Shown here piece after piece: positions 23,876 to 35,039 of a stretch of DNA of 64,000 nucleotides. A program made the translations under genes and the position numbers. The stretch is from assembly GCF_018320785.1 (NCBI RefSeq), contig NC_054867.1, positions 30,011,855-30,075,854 of the forward strand. Reading direction: 5' to 3'. Below the pieces are notes generated by a model. That model saw nothing but the letters and a program-made list of their open reading frames with translations, made no database searches and had not been told where the DNA came from. The stretch's first letter is position 1, and every line of letters starts with the position of its first letter. This stretch comes from Cheilinus undulatus. Lineage: Eukaryota; Chordata; Actinopteri; Labriformes; Labridae.

Positions 23876-23926
23876 AAGGAGACGCAGAGAGGGGGGTGAG
23901 GGAGGGAGAGAGAAGAGAGAAATGGG
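23876..23926 (+). promoter_or_regulatory. Purine-rich upstream tract of amigo1
   Basis: An almost pure G/A tract (GGGGGGTGAGGGAGGGAGAG core) lies just upstream of the inferred non-coding first exon. Such tracts commonly bind GAGA/SP-type factors and open chromatin. The role is inferred from position only. Confidence 0.4.
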
Positions 23927-24160
23927 ACACACCCCCTGCTCTACCGTTAGCTCCCCTCAGATAAACTACCACACGGTCTCATGCCTCTCCAGTACAGACT
24001 GCAGACTGGCTTCTGTCCGAGCTGAAACACTGGAGGGACCGCGGATCTCTGCTGCTGTGATGAAGAGGAGGGGGCTGTCCTGTAGCTTCTTCTCTTCAGA
24101 ACCGGACTTGTGAAGACTTCCCCCTTCTTGTCTCGTCCGATCTTCATAAACAGACTAAAG
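23927..24160 (+). other. amigo1: Inferred non-coding exon 1 of amigo1
   Basis: A GC- and CpG-richer stretch ends with a consensus donor ACTAAAG|GTAAGAAAG (GT at 24161). It lies 410 bases before the amigo1 ATG and is joined to it by a matching acceptor at 24499. The 5' boundary (TSS) is not visible; the start given is arbitrary just after the purine tract. Several upstream ATGs are present. Confidence 0.55.
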
Positions 24161-24499
24161 GTAAGAAAGCAGCAGCGGGCGGGACTGTTATGTATGCTGG
24201 ATAAATAACTGTTACTCTCATACTGGATGACTGTCGAATAAACGAAACAATACGTTGATATGTTTGTAAAAGTTTAACGCCTACATTTAAGTCTTTTAGT
24301 TGATGTTTAGGTTTTTTAGCCATTTTGTTTTTCACCATGTTTAACTTTATGATCAGCTGCTGCAGTGCACCTAAGGGTGAAAAAGGTGCTAAGTGCATGT
24401 CGTTATGATATCACAGAGGGCAGACCTCTATGCTTTTAGACTAATCTTTATCAATGCATCACTGATTTGCTGATCTCCTTGTACTCAGTGTCCTTACAG
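24161..24499 (+). other. amigo1: Inferred 339-bp 5' UTR intron of amigo1
   Basis: GTAAGAAAG donor at 24161 and a pyrimidine-rich acceptor ending GTCCTTACAG at 24499, leaving about 70 bases of 5' UTR in the coding exon. An intron in the 5' UTR with an intronless coding region is the usual AMIGO gene plan. Confidence 0.55.
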
Positions 24500-24569
24500 C
24501 TCCATGAATCTTCACTGTGAGGACTAAGACACATCCAGGCTCCTGTAGCTACTTTATGACCCTGACAGG

Positions 24570-26102
24570 ATGGGGGGTTCACAGTTGATGTCCCAGCATC
24601 CCTCTGGGGCGAGGCTGAGCAGAGGGAGTCTTATCATAGCTATACCTCTGATCTTGTTGTTGCCATCAGTGAGTGGTCAGCTCATTGCAACCCCTCTGGA
24701 CTGTCACAAGACATGTGTGTGTGCTAGTAACATTGTCAGCTGCTCCAAGATGAACCTCACACACGTCCCCCTCCCTCTACCTCGATACACCTCTGTCCTG
24801 GACCTCAGCTTCAACTCCATCACCAGGCTGCAGGCTGAGTGGACCCCAATCAAACTTATGAGGCTGCACAGTCTGCTGCTCAGCAACAATGGCCTCAACT
24901 TCCTCTCATCGGAGGCATTTGTTCATGTGACCAGGCTTCGCTACCTGGACCTCTCCTCTAATAGCCTCCGTCAGCTAGATGAGTTCATATTTGAGCCACT
25001 GGAGTTCCTGGAGGTGCTTCTGCTCTATAATAACCGGATCTCTCAGATCGACCGCTCGGCTTTCTCAGGCCTCATCAGCCTGCAGAGGCTCTACCTGAGC
25101 CACAACCAGATCTCCCGCTTCCCCCTGGAGCTGGTGAAGGAGCGCGGGCGACTCGAAACTCTCGGACTCCTTGATGTGTCCTCTAACCGTATTAAATCCC
25201 TCCCCCTGCAGGAGCTTCAAGTTCTGCCTGCTTGGATCAAGAACGGTCTTTACTTCTACAGCAACCCTCTGCCTTGCAGCTGTGAGCTGTATGACATGTT
25301 AGCCCGGTGGCACCTCAAGGAGCTCAGTTCTGCCACTGACTTCAGGAGCAGCCACACCTGTGTTATACCAGGAGCGCAGAAGGAGAAAGTGGCCATTCTG
25401 GATCTAAATAAGACTTACTTGAACTGCAGTGAGGTCAAAATCATGGATGAGAGCGCATATCTGGAACAGTACCTGGTTCTGGACTGTGACACCAGACAGA
25501 GGGACATGAGGAAGAGCTGGGAGCTGCCTGGAAACATCCCAGTTACTCCAGAATACAAGACGGCTGTTGTGCGTTCAGATGGCAGCCTGCAGATCGGGCC
25601 CCTCATGGTGGAGGACTCAGGGGTCTACACCTGCTTAGCCACCAGCGACTCCTTCAATGAGACACTGTATGTAACTGTGGTGGTGTTCAACTCCACCTCA
25701 GGCGGTGGACTGGAGAACATGAAAACTGCCTACACAACCCTCGTAGCTTGCCTGGTGAGCATAGTTATGGTTCTAATCTACCTCTACCTCACTCCCTGCC
25801 GGGGCCCCTGCTGTCCGGATCAAGGTCTGGAGAAAACCGACCCCTCTGATAGCCTCCATTCATCCACTGTCAGCCTCTCTCAGGCTCATAAGGAGACAGG
25901 TCAGCAGGAGAGAGTGGAAGGCAGAGGATACCCCTACAGACCAGTGCCCTTCCTGCATCCAAAGGACCTGCTGGAGCAGAACGGGCGGCTGAACCCGATA
26001 GGTGAGGAAGACGAGGAGTGGCAGGGGGACGGCAGGGAGAGGAGGAGGTCTGACGCTGAGTCTGTGAGCTCGGTGTGCTCAGACACTCCCATGATGGTGT
26101 AG
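24570..26102 (+). CDS. amigo1: Amphoterin-induced protein 1 (AMIGO1), LRR-Ig transmembrane adhesion protein
   Basis: Single-exon, 510 residues (human about 493). Order: signal peptide about 1-36; cysteine-rich LRR N-cap (C45, C49, C51, C58); about six leucine-rich repeats (72-215, e.g. LRYLDLSSNSLRQLDEF); LRR C-cap (C236, C238, C264, C286); one Ig-like domain (about 290-372, C306/C355 with the DSGVYTC signature at 349-355); a transmembrane helix (about 388-408, ending LIYLYLTPC); and an acidic/serine cytoplasmic tail ending SVSSVCSDTPMMV, matching the conserved AMIGO1 C-terminus. Known family roles: homophilic neurite adhesion and auxiliary subunit of Kv2 potassium channels. AMIGO2 and AMIGO3 are less similar in the WTP, LPAWIKNGLY and tail motifs. 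M1 and M7 are both possible starts; each leaves the signal peptide intact. Confidence 0.97.
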   Translation: MGGSQLMSQHPSGARLSRGSLIIAIPLILLLPSVSGQLIATPLDCHKTCVCASNIVSCSKMNLTHVPLPLPRYTSVLDLSFNSITRLQAEWTPIKLMRLHSLLLSNNGLNFLSSEAFVHVTRLRYLDLSSNSLRQLDEFIFEPLEFLEVLLLYNNRISQIDRSAFSGLISLQRLYLSHNQISRFPLELVKERGRLETLGLLDVSSNRIKSLPLQELQVLPAWIKNGLYFYSNPLPCSCELYDMLARWHLKELSSATDFRSSHTCVIPGAQKEKVAILDLNKTYLNCSEVKIMDESAYLEQYLVLDCDTRQRDMRKSWELPGNIPVTPEYKTAVVRSDGSLQIGPLMVEDSGVYTCLATSDSFNETLYVTVVVFNSTSGGGLENMKTAYTTLVACLVSIVMVLIYLYLTPCRGPCCPDQGLEKTDPSDSLHSSTVSLSQAHKETGQQERVEGRGYPYRPVPFLHPKDLLEQNGRLNPIGEEDEEWQGDGRERRRSDAESVSSVCSDTPMMV

Positions 26103-26665
26103 AAAACAGATGCATGCTCTGCAGGGTGAGAAAGTGATGTTTATGCATCGAATGTGTGCAGGATTCAAAAGTTAGCATCTTCGAAACAAAGTTCAGGCTT
26201 GTGACTCGCTGCAAAAGTATGGAGTTTTTAAAAAGTATTTGAACAATCTTAACAAACAAGTTAATTTTAAAAACACCGCAAAAGGCAGGAAAAATATCTG
26301 AAAATCATGTGACCTTTAATAATTTCAATTATTCAGCTTAAACCATACCTCAAAAAGGTCATTTATGCTCTTATTTTGTAAAATGCCGGCATAAATTTTT
26401 TGCTGAGCCTGCATGACAGTTCTATAAAAGTGAGAGGTCAATGCAGGAGCTAGAAATAAAAAAACTTAAGGTTATTTTCTATTTTAATTTCTAAAGAAAT
26501 ACCCTGACAATGACTGCTCAATAAACAGCATGCTCTTGGATACACTTAGAGGTAGCTTTATTTAAAAGCGGATCATTGGTAAGATGTTGTAGGGTGGATG
26601 CTGCTGCTCGAAAGATGAATGAATTTTTATGCAGAGCTTGCAAAGCTCAATAAATCCTTGCTGCA
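26103..26665 (+). other. amigo1: Probable 3' UTR of amigo1
   Basis: Sequence following the stop carries AATAAA at 26455-26460, 26520-26525 and 26649-26654. The true cleavage site cannot be fixed. Confidence 0.45.
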
Positions 26666-27857
26666 ATAAGTTTAATATTTATGCTACATTACATTCCTTT
26701 TTGGATTTGTAGGCCTTTACAGGATATTATACTACAAGGATTATTATGCAATTTTAAAAATGTTATTTTAAGCTTGATTTAGAGTGAACACCAGCTAGAT
26801 CAATATAATGTGTGTTTTTGCGTTAGTTCATCTTCTGTTCAAGTGTTTTTATTGCTGCGTCTACAGTGAAAGTTACAGTAATAAGACATTTTGGGTTCAG
26901 TTTAGTGAAAAAAGCCATATGTTTTATAATTTGGTAAATTTAATAATGTTAAATTTGCTTGAATTCTCTCTCCATACCATCGATATTATGATGTTATTCC
27001 AGAGAAACCTGACTACATCCAGTCAGAATGACCACATTAGCGTAAACAATACTGACATTGATACCTGGTTGTTTATATTAACAATACTACAATTATTGAC
27101 TTATTTCAGACAGATGTCGATTATCGTCCAGTAAGTCATCTCATAATCCAGTTCCTCCAGTTGTGTAGAATAGTTTTCCTGTGGGTGAAGGATTAAGATT
27201 TTGGTCTCCTGGTTACAACATTTATTCTGCTGCTTATTCTGCTGCTTCTTCTGCTGTTTCAGTTTTATGGCCTTATCATTTTTGTCTGTTCTATTTAAAA
27301 TGTAAACATCTATCATAAGAGATTTAATCCTTACACAAACATTACATTAAGGTCCACAGAGATTCTACAGTTTTTGTGCTAAAAAAAGAAAGTAGTAATA
27401 AGATTAAGCAAATCTATATATAGAACTAAACTTGTTGCTTGGTTTAAATGTCCAAGAATGACCCTGCTGTATTTAGATGATGCAGCTCCAATGACAAGAT
27501 CAGAGTGAGATTCAAACTGCTGTCTTGTCTGTAGTCCCTGCTACACTGAACAGCCCCGAAGCATCACCCAGGGGAAACAACAGGGGGCGGGCATCATCTA
27601 TTTGAATCCTTATTGGCATTAGTGTGCAACCCTGAACTAATCAGTGAATGCCATCCAACAGGCCAGCAGACTCACATTTAGTCAGAAATAGCAGCTACAC
27701 AAGCTGTCTGATAAAATATAAATATAGATGCTGCTTTCAGACACATCCTAGCAATTGTAAAGTACCTAAAATACTTTCATTTTGATGTTAAGGCACATTA
27801 AGATATATGTCCGTCGAAAGGCAAGAGATGGAGTCCAGCTCAAACACAATTGATGTT
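26666..27857. other. Intergenic DNA
   Basis: No gene. A small CTGCTGCTT-type imperfect tandem is at about 27228-27258. Confidence 0.35.
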
Positions 27858-28511
27858 CTAAGGTACAGTGTGTAGAATTGGGAACATAGCGACTTCTAAC
27901 AGTTGGATTTCAGATTGTGATGCTCACCTCTGCTGGTAATCATCACAAGTGGAATTTTAAAATGCACATTTGTCAAAATTTGATGGCTATTTTCACTCAC
28001 TATAAGATTCATGTAACTTGTATTTTATGTTAACATTATTCACTTCAATAAAATGGGCTTATTTTGCCTTAAATACCCTTTTCTTGATTGAAATCTGCTG
28101 CTGTTGCTAATGAGCTAATGTTAGCTAGTGTGCTAATAGTACAACATCCATTACATCACCAATGTGGCATTTATTGAGTGTCCACACTCAATGCCTGAAT
28201 ATTTTTGAGTGTGCCTATAGTATACTGAGTATACTTCTCTATTTGAACTCACGAAGCGCACTTGTGCACTTAAGTCGTATTTAGTGTAGACGTGTGTGAT
28301 GTGGGATACATGCAATTTGTAAAAACCCAAGATGGTCCTCCTATCTATGAATAAAAAGATAATTCTGCGTTGTTAAATATATATTTCATAATTAAAATTA
28401 AGTAATTAAACTGTAATTTAGAAAGTCCTACTTATAAATGCTATGTTCCGCTTCTACCAAGTTAGTTCTGCTCATTGCTACAAGGTTAAATAATTCACAC
28501 TGCACCTTTAA
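27858..28511. mobile_element. About 650-bp non-autonomous element with GGTGCAGTGTG-type ends
   Basis: The left end CTAAGGTACAGTGTGTAGAA and the right end, reverse complemented, CTTAAAGGTGCAGTGTGAAT are inverted repeats of a family I recognise as common in teleosts. The interior is non-coding. A shorter relative is nested at 22894-23093. The target duplication is unclear. Confidence 0.65.
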
Positions 28512-28879
28512 GCTCCTGTGAGTGTTTTTTCTATTTGCTTGTTATGAAACAAACTATAAATAATACTAAAGCTTCTTTTTGACCTCCAAATGCAAATGAA
28601 ACATTCAGCAGCAGGACTCCCTGTCTCTATTCTGTAGTTTCTACTGTCTAAAACTGTTTCTGCAGGGTCTGTGTCAGACAAACACATGAACTGCACACTG
28701 CAGAAAGTCTTAGTTTACATTTTCCAGGGTAAAGCTTCTTGTGTAGTGAGGGCACGTTTAAAGAAGGCAGGATGGGATTTACAACATAGACAGCCACAGG
28801 ACATAACCAGCAAACACTGTTTTGTCCACAGTGGGCACCAAAATTGACACAAACTTAAAGATCATCTACTCTGAATGCA
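28512..28879. other. Intergenic DNA
   Basis: Nothing recognised. Confidence 0.3.
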
Positions 28880-29330
28880 GTTTTTGGTGCTTCTCCGGTA
28901 TGTGGTCTCAGCACAATTGTCTCAACTCTCCTCAGTCTTCTTTAGGAACATACCTGGTACCTGGTGCCTTTTTTTTTGGTATCACATCTGGTGCAGTTCC
29001 AAGCAAGCTGAGCTCATAGTTAAATGTGACACCAATACGCTGATGACCACTGAGTGGTCAGAGAGTCTCCAGGAGTGAGTAGGATTTCTTACATAGTAAA
29101 CAAATCACTCATATTGTTGGCTCTGGTCCCCTGTGGGATTTTGCAAATTCTTCTTTTCTTTTCATTTGTATTTTGCATTACTGCTTGCAACCATATCTGG
29201 AACAAAATTTGTCTCCTTGCTGCAACAAAAAGCCACAGACTGAGAATCCGGTACATTATTGCCTCGATATTCTCCATTTTTGTTGTGTTGGCCGTCACCA
29301 CAGCCATGCTGTGACGGCCCCATGTTGTTC
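28880..29330. mobile_element. Probable PIF/Harbinger-like MITE fragment
   Basis: Text such as ACCTGGTACCTGGTGCC, TTTGGTATCACATCTGGT and TGACCACTGAGTGGTCAGAG resembles a fish non-autonomous repeat that I associate with Harbinger elements. It ends near an inverted repeat GGCCGTCAC...GTGACGGCC (29290-29298 and 29311-29319). Both element limits are uncertain, and the predicted hydrophobic 86-residue frame inside it is probably not a gene. Confidence 0.35.
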
Positions 29331-29613
29331 TATGAAGGAATTCCGAGTGCCTGGGAGTGGAAAAGTACATGGCTAAGAACAAGTACTAGTTTATAAATCT
29401 AATGAAGTTAAAGTAAAACATATTTAATTCAGATTTTACTTTCAGTACCCAGTAGATACTGAGGAATTGTACTGTAGAATTTGATCTTTCCATATTGGCA
29501 ATAACAGCTCGACAATATGGCTCTCCAACCAGTTTTTCAGGTAAAGTCACACCTTTATGGTAAAGTCAAATAAAACAGCTGTTTTAGGATGTGATGTGAT
29601 GTGGAATCACTCT
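29331..29613. other. Intergenic DNA
   Basis: Nothing recognised between the Harbinger-like fragment and the hAT MITE. Confidence 0.3.
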
Positions 29614-29988
29614 CTTGCTATCAGGGATGCAGCATATTGGATTTTTTGCAGATATACACTGATATTTACAAATTAGTTTTGGCTTACCAGTATCAATACT
29701 GACATTTAAATGAAGTTGAGACCTAAATTTTAAGTCCTTAAAACACACTTGTATACTGTGTAAGGATTGATGATGAATAAAGATAAACTGTTCAGCTGAC
29801 ATACCTAGGTCTGTTGGTCCAGCCTAAAACTCCACAAATGTCTTTGTTCACACAACCAGTATTTACAGCCGATAGGCAAATATTAGATGAAAACATTGGA
29901 TGTAAATATGTGCATCATATTCCTTTTTAGGCTAACACACGCTGACACCTTTATCCTCCAGATAATATCATGCATCCCTACTTGCTAT
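29614..29988. mobile_element. hAT MITE with perfect 8-bp target-site duplication
   Basis: CTTGCTAT occurs at 29614-29621 and 29981-29988. The element between (29622-29980, 359 bp) starts CAGGGATGCA and ends TGCATCCCTA. CAGGGATGCA ends plus an 8-bp duplication are diagnostic of the hAT superfamily. The interior is non-coding. Confidence 0.88.
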
Positions 29989-32065
29989 GTGCTGCTGTGT
30001 AGTCAACAGAGGTGTACTCAAGTAAAAGTGCATTTACTCTGGTTAAAACTTACTTTAGTGAAAGTAAAAATACTGATTTCAAAATGTACGCAAAAAGCTA
30101 CCCACTTATAGTAATTTGGGTAAATGTTATTGGTTACTTTCATTTCTGATTAAAACCAGGTAGAATGAAGCCCAGCTGAGCTGGTACCACATGTAGAAAT
30201 GAACTACTGGCTCTTTAAATTGTAAATGATTGCAATAGAACATTTAGTTTAGAGTAACTGGGGAAAATGATGACCCATACTTGTAAAATAATAAATAAAT
30301 ATTAAAATCCCAATGATTGAAATTTTGTATTACATGATTAGTAAATAGCTTCATGTTAAACTCAAGAAAACCAGGCTGTACATCATGGACATATATGAAG
30401 GCAGCTGACAACAGATGTAGCAAAGTAAAGTGAATGTATCTTAATTTGAAAGGGACTCTTTTATTCCTTTAATTTCACATGGTGCTTTATCAAGTATACT
30501 CTTATATGTATAAACAGGAATAATACTGCTGAAATGTGACATTGTGAGTGTGATCTGATAGCCTACTTGCATGTCTTTATTGTATTTTATTGTATATATG
30601 TCTGTATGTTAATGTGTACATATGCCTTTTTCCTGTTAAAGCCATTTATAACCAAAGACTGAAACACATGCTGAGAACTGATAACCTGCACGTCACGATC
30701 GGTGTTTACAGACAGAGCTGTTTTATTGTATGTAATATGCTGAGGTTACCTACTGTATATCTGTGTTAACACATAAAACTTGTGTAGCCTATATGCAACC
30801 CTGTTGAAAGAGTCACTTTTTCATTACTTCCTGTACAGTCTCATGTCTACATTGATCCTATGCCTCATAAACTACTGAACATGACAACAGATTGAAAAGT
30901 CTCCTCTTTATTCCTGCCATGTGTGTATATTGACTGTTGAAAAGACCCGCTCTAACAAAAGTGGAAAAAAGAGTTAAAGGAAAAGTCCATGATTTTTAAA
31001 AGGTAAAAGCAAACGGTTTGGTCTGTCAAACTGAAAAATCAGCTTATCAACTGTCCTTACTGTAAATTGTAAAAATGACATGTTGGTGTCAGAAACTTCC
31101 CTGGAGGTGTGATTTTACATCTTTATAGATTACAGTGTCACAGTAGCACTACAACAAAGCTTCCCAGCCTTTTCATTGACTTATTGTGGCCACCAACATA
31201 ATAGTGAGTGGTTTCACATTGCATTACTGTGTTGTGAAAGCATGAGAGGCATGCCGCGTAAACACACAGCAGGAGCTTCACAGACACACGCTATCATGGT
31301 TGCAAACAGCGCAGATGTTACACACTGCCATCGTCTTGCCCCTGTTGTGCTACTCTTACGACCTCAGAGAGTGGTGCAGAGATGGAACTTTAACCCTTTG
31401 GGGTTTGGGGCAAGGAACCATAAATGGTGACTTCAGTCACAACTTCCTTGATGGCCTCCCCTCAACGATCTGTGATTCAGTAGACCCAGAATGATTTTTT
31501 TCAGCCAATCAATGGAGGTCAATCAATATCATGGAAAGGGACACCACCCTTTAACAAATCAGCAGCAGCCCAGAGCGTCTCAGCTCACGTAGGTCTATTG
31601 GTCCAGCCTAAAACTCTTCCTGTTTTCTTCAGAACTTGAAAAATGCCGTTTTCCATCTCTTTTGGTCCCAAACAAATGGCCCTAAAATCAGAACTAGGCA
31701 TGATAAATTGATGAAGCGTACTCATTTTAAAGGTGAATAGTTGTGCTAAATACCATGATAGGCCTTGTTTGCATAGGATTTGAAGTCGTTACTGCAATTT
31801 TAGCATAAAAACTGGAGAAACCATATTTGGACATAAGCCCATCTAGTGGTGTCAAATGCTGTCTATAACACATATAGCCTCATATAGCTAGCCATACTAA
31901 GGATATTTTCTTGACAAATATATTATTATAATATAGGATAGTAATACTCCATAGTGAAGTTGGATTTGCAACAGATTTGAATTAAAACCTAAAATTAAAG
32001 ATTGATCCAGTGGGAAAATTTTATTAACTCATAATTTTGAATTTTCAAGTATTTCAACGATTGCT
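29989..32065. other. Intergenic DNA with old repeats
   Basis: No gene. About 31150-31870 has the look of an old dispersed repeat. A 26-base stretch at 31591-31616 nearly repeats 29806-29831 inside the hAT MITE. A near-consensus CTCF core lies on the minus strand at 31838-31849. Confidence 0.3.
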
Positions 32066-33104
32066 CTTTAAAGCATTGGTTCTCAACGTGGGGACCAGGA
32101 CCCCCTTGGGGGACATGAGACACTGAGAGGGGGTCTCCAGATGCCTTTAAAAAACTAAAAATGTTTTCTAAATTCCACATTTACCACTTTACACCAATTT
32201 TGACAAATTTTAATCAGTTTTCATAACTTTTTCCCAACAATGTTGCCAATTTAAATTTTTTTGCCACTTAAACCCCAATTTTGTCTACTTTAAACCCTTT
32301 TCATCACTTTTTTTCTGCCTAGTTTTGCCATTTCTAAACCAGTTCTTGCCACTTTCTGCCCACTGTTGCTACTGTTGACCCATTATTGCCACTATTATCA
32401 ACTTTTAACTCCCATTTTTGCACATTTTAACCATAGTTCACAATGTTATGCCCATCTTTGCCAGTTCAACCCATTTCTGCCAATTTCTGCCTACTTTCTT
32501 GCCTCAGTTAACCCATTTTTGCCTGTTTCAATCAAATTTTCTTCAAGTTTCAAACAATTGTACACCCATTTAGGCCACTACTACTTTTTATACCTGTTTC
32601 CCCCCACTTTAACCCATTTTGCTATTTCTTGCATATTTTGCCACTTTTATCTATTTTTTGCCAGTCTATCCCATTTCTGCTACTGTCAGGCTCCCATTTT
32701 ATTACCTTTCCACCAATTTTAGCCATTACTAACCCATTTTAATTCTGTTTTTAAGAAAAGGGATATTCATTTTAAATAGGGCTACTTACTACAGCACAAA
32801 ATAATTAAAAACAAATTGTTTATTTGATAATAGTGGTTATTATTCAGGTAAAATATAAAATATAGTTATCATAGCTTAACTTTACTATTGACCATGATTT
32901 TGCTGACCTCCATGGTTCCCCAGTTCAGCTAGTCCCCAGAAAGCTCTTCCGTATATCCCCCCTTATGGACGGCCTTGCCTGCATATGACTGTTCTTGAAT
33001 GTGGCTGTGTTCAACCACCTTCAGGTACAGTGGGGCTCCCTGGTCTCTGGCACCTTTATTTTGGGGGTTGCGGGCTGGAAAGGTTAAGAACCATTGCTTA
33101 AAGG
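32066..33104. mobile_element. hAT-like element carrying a TTTTGCCACTTTTAACCC satellite
   Basis: The left terminus CATTGGTTCTCAACGTGGGG at 32074 and the right terminus, reverse complemented from 33096, CAATGGTTCTTAACCTTTCC are hAT-type inverted repeats. The flanks CTTTAAAG (32066-32073) and CTTAAAGG (33097-33104) are an imperfect 8-bp duplication. About 32150-32750 is a degenerate tandem array of roughly 20-25-base units (TTTTGCCACTTTTAACCCAT). No transposase was found; the open frame through the array is an artefact. Confidence 0.75.
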
Positions 33105-34811
33105 ATTGGTATCCTACCTTGAACAGGCAGTTTAGAGTCATTTGTTTCCTACCAGTGTGTAAGTCTTAACATTAAGCTAAGCTAACCTTTGGTTCTCAGC
33201 TATCCAGTTCTTTCAAACCTTTAAGTGGTGCAGTAAGAAGTCCTAAAACCAAGAAATCCATTTGTATTTTAGCAGCTATGGTTCCATCATACTGAAGTAT
33301 AAAGATTTTTAATGACTTATTTTAGATGCCTTCTTTAGGGTTGGTGGTAAAGACACTTTTAAGATCCTTGGAGCAGAAATCTTTTGGTCCACCTGTTCCT
33401 CACGAACTAATTAAATCCTGAAAACATCCAGTTTTACCAGCTTCTATTTTATCCTCATTTAGGCTCTGGATGTCCCCTGCAGCCTGCACATGTCCATAGG
33501 AGAACAGACAGTGAATTGAAAATGGCGTGATGTTGTAAGTTAAGAAAAAGAGCCATTGTGTGAAACAATCTACTGTACATCACATTTCTTCATGTGACAG
33601 TGCAGTCAGCATGTGCACAATCATTACTCATAGGTAATTTCTATGGAGAAGTTGGTCTGCCTTTCTGACAGATGCTGCAGTGTGACCCCCGCTCCTGCTG
33701 CCTCTCTGCAGGATGAATCATTGAAGAGGTCTGCAGGGACACCCATGCTCCCTTCTCTGTCTTGTGTTACTGTGTTTACCTTCTCTTTATGCAACACCAG
33801 CCAGGTGTGAGCTGCCATTCAAAAATATACAGCAACAATGCAGCATTGAATTCAGAGTTATTTCATTATCAAAACATTAGAATAGATAAAGACCACTTAG
33901 AGGAGGCATGAGAGGGTTAACAGTGGCTGTGTGTCAATGCACGTATTGAAAGTGGGAAAGAGCTGAATGACACATCCCGTCTGGTTATTAAATCAGAGGT
34001 TATAATTAGAATAAATGAAACAGCCTAAAGAAAATCTCAGATCACTGAGCATCACAAACACACATATGGTGTGAATGTTGACAGTGAATGAGTGGCAGCT
34101 GCTTCTGTGTTTTAGAGGCTGAATTCTCAGTAAGATGACTCATCCTGTCCTCAGGCCCCTCCCAGGAGGATCACATGAATGCTGAAGAGGCTGAACGTGC
34201 AGCTCAGTGTGTCCTGTGCCATCTGCTGGCCATGAAAACACACATCTGTACCTAAAAAAAGGTCTAGCTGGTTCTAAGAAAGGCTTTAAGAGCATTTTAA
34301 TTCTTCCTTTTGCTATTTTAGGGTCTGAAAGGTGAAAGTTTTAGATGTCAAAATGAAGTCAATGCATTCCACTTAGGGGGAGAAAGGCAGGCACTTATTT
34401 TATACTCACCCAGCTCATAAAAGGGATTCCTGCAGTGGAGGCAAAGCACATGATGTTGTTGCTGACGTCAAAGGATCTAGGAGCACACCTTGTTCTGCAC
34501 CCAGAGGCAGACTCAAAAAAAGAAAGATAACAGAGTCAGAGTCCAGCTTATAAGTTCCATATAAGAAGAATTTGCCTCTGTGTTTCGGTGACAATAAACA
34601 TATTCAGTTTAGACTGTTTGAAGAAGTTCAAAATGTGTGTTAAACAGTTTAGCTAAATCACATCAGACAGGATGCTTTCCAAACCCTTGTTCCAAATGAA
34701 GTAGGGATATGTCTAAAATGTGAGTAGATATACCTAAAGTATATTCAATGTAATACTGAAGAAAGATGAGGTATCCAATGACCAAACTGATAAACTTTTT
34801 TTTTACATTTC
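33105..34811. other. Intergenic DNA with CTCF-like and CRE motifs
   Basis: No gene. A minus-strand CCAGCAGATGGC (34218-34229) matches the CTCF core consensus. TGACGTCA, a full CRE, is at 34463-34470. Function untested. Confidence 0.35.
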
Positions 34812-34814
34812 TTT

Positions 34815-34985
34815 TTGGGTCTTTTTATGCCATTTTATTTAAAAGACAGGACCATGAATAAAGCTTGAAACAGGCATGACAGAAAGAGGAATGACCTGCA
34901 GTGAAAGAGCCACAGGCCGGACCTGAACCCAGGCCACCTGCAACATGGAGTGCAACCTAACCACTGGACCGTGTGCGCCCCTTTA
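34815..34985 (-). mobile_element. tRNA-derived SINE, minus orientation
   Basis: On the minus strand the tRNA-like head begins near 34983 and includes GGCCTGGGTTCAGGTCCGGC; its body, GTGGCTCTTTCACTGCAGGT, is the same SINE family as at 16143. Confidence 0.7.
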
Positions 34986-35039
34986 TTTTTGTTTTTAAAA
35001 TACACAAATTCTGAATTTGATGTCAAAGACATATTCTAA

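Noticed and set aside
25870-26259. 129-codon minus-strand frame over the amigo1 3' end
   Set aside because: Antisense to the amigo1 tail and UTR, low-complexity Ser/Pro translation, no recognised domain.
29054-29314. 86-codon hydrophobic frame resembling a small membrane protein
   Set aside because: It lies within a Harbinger-like repeat fragment and ends at a palindrome. No gene structure around it.
32366-32722. 118-codon plus-strand frame
   Set aside because: It translates the TTTTGCCACTTTTAACC satellite; stops are avoided by unit composition only.
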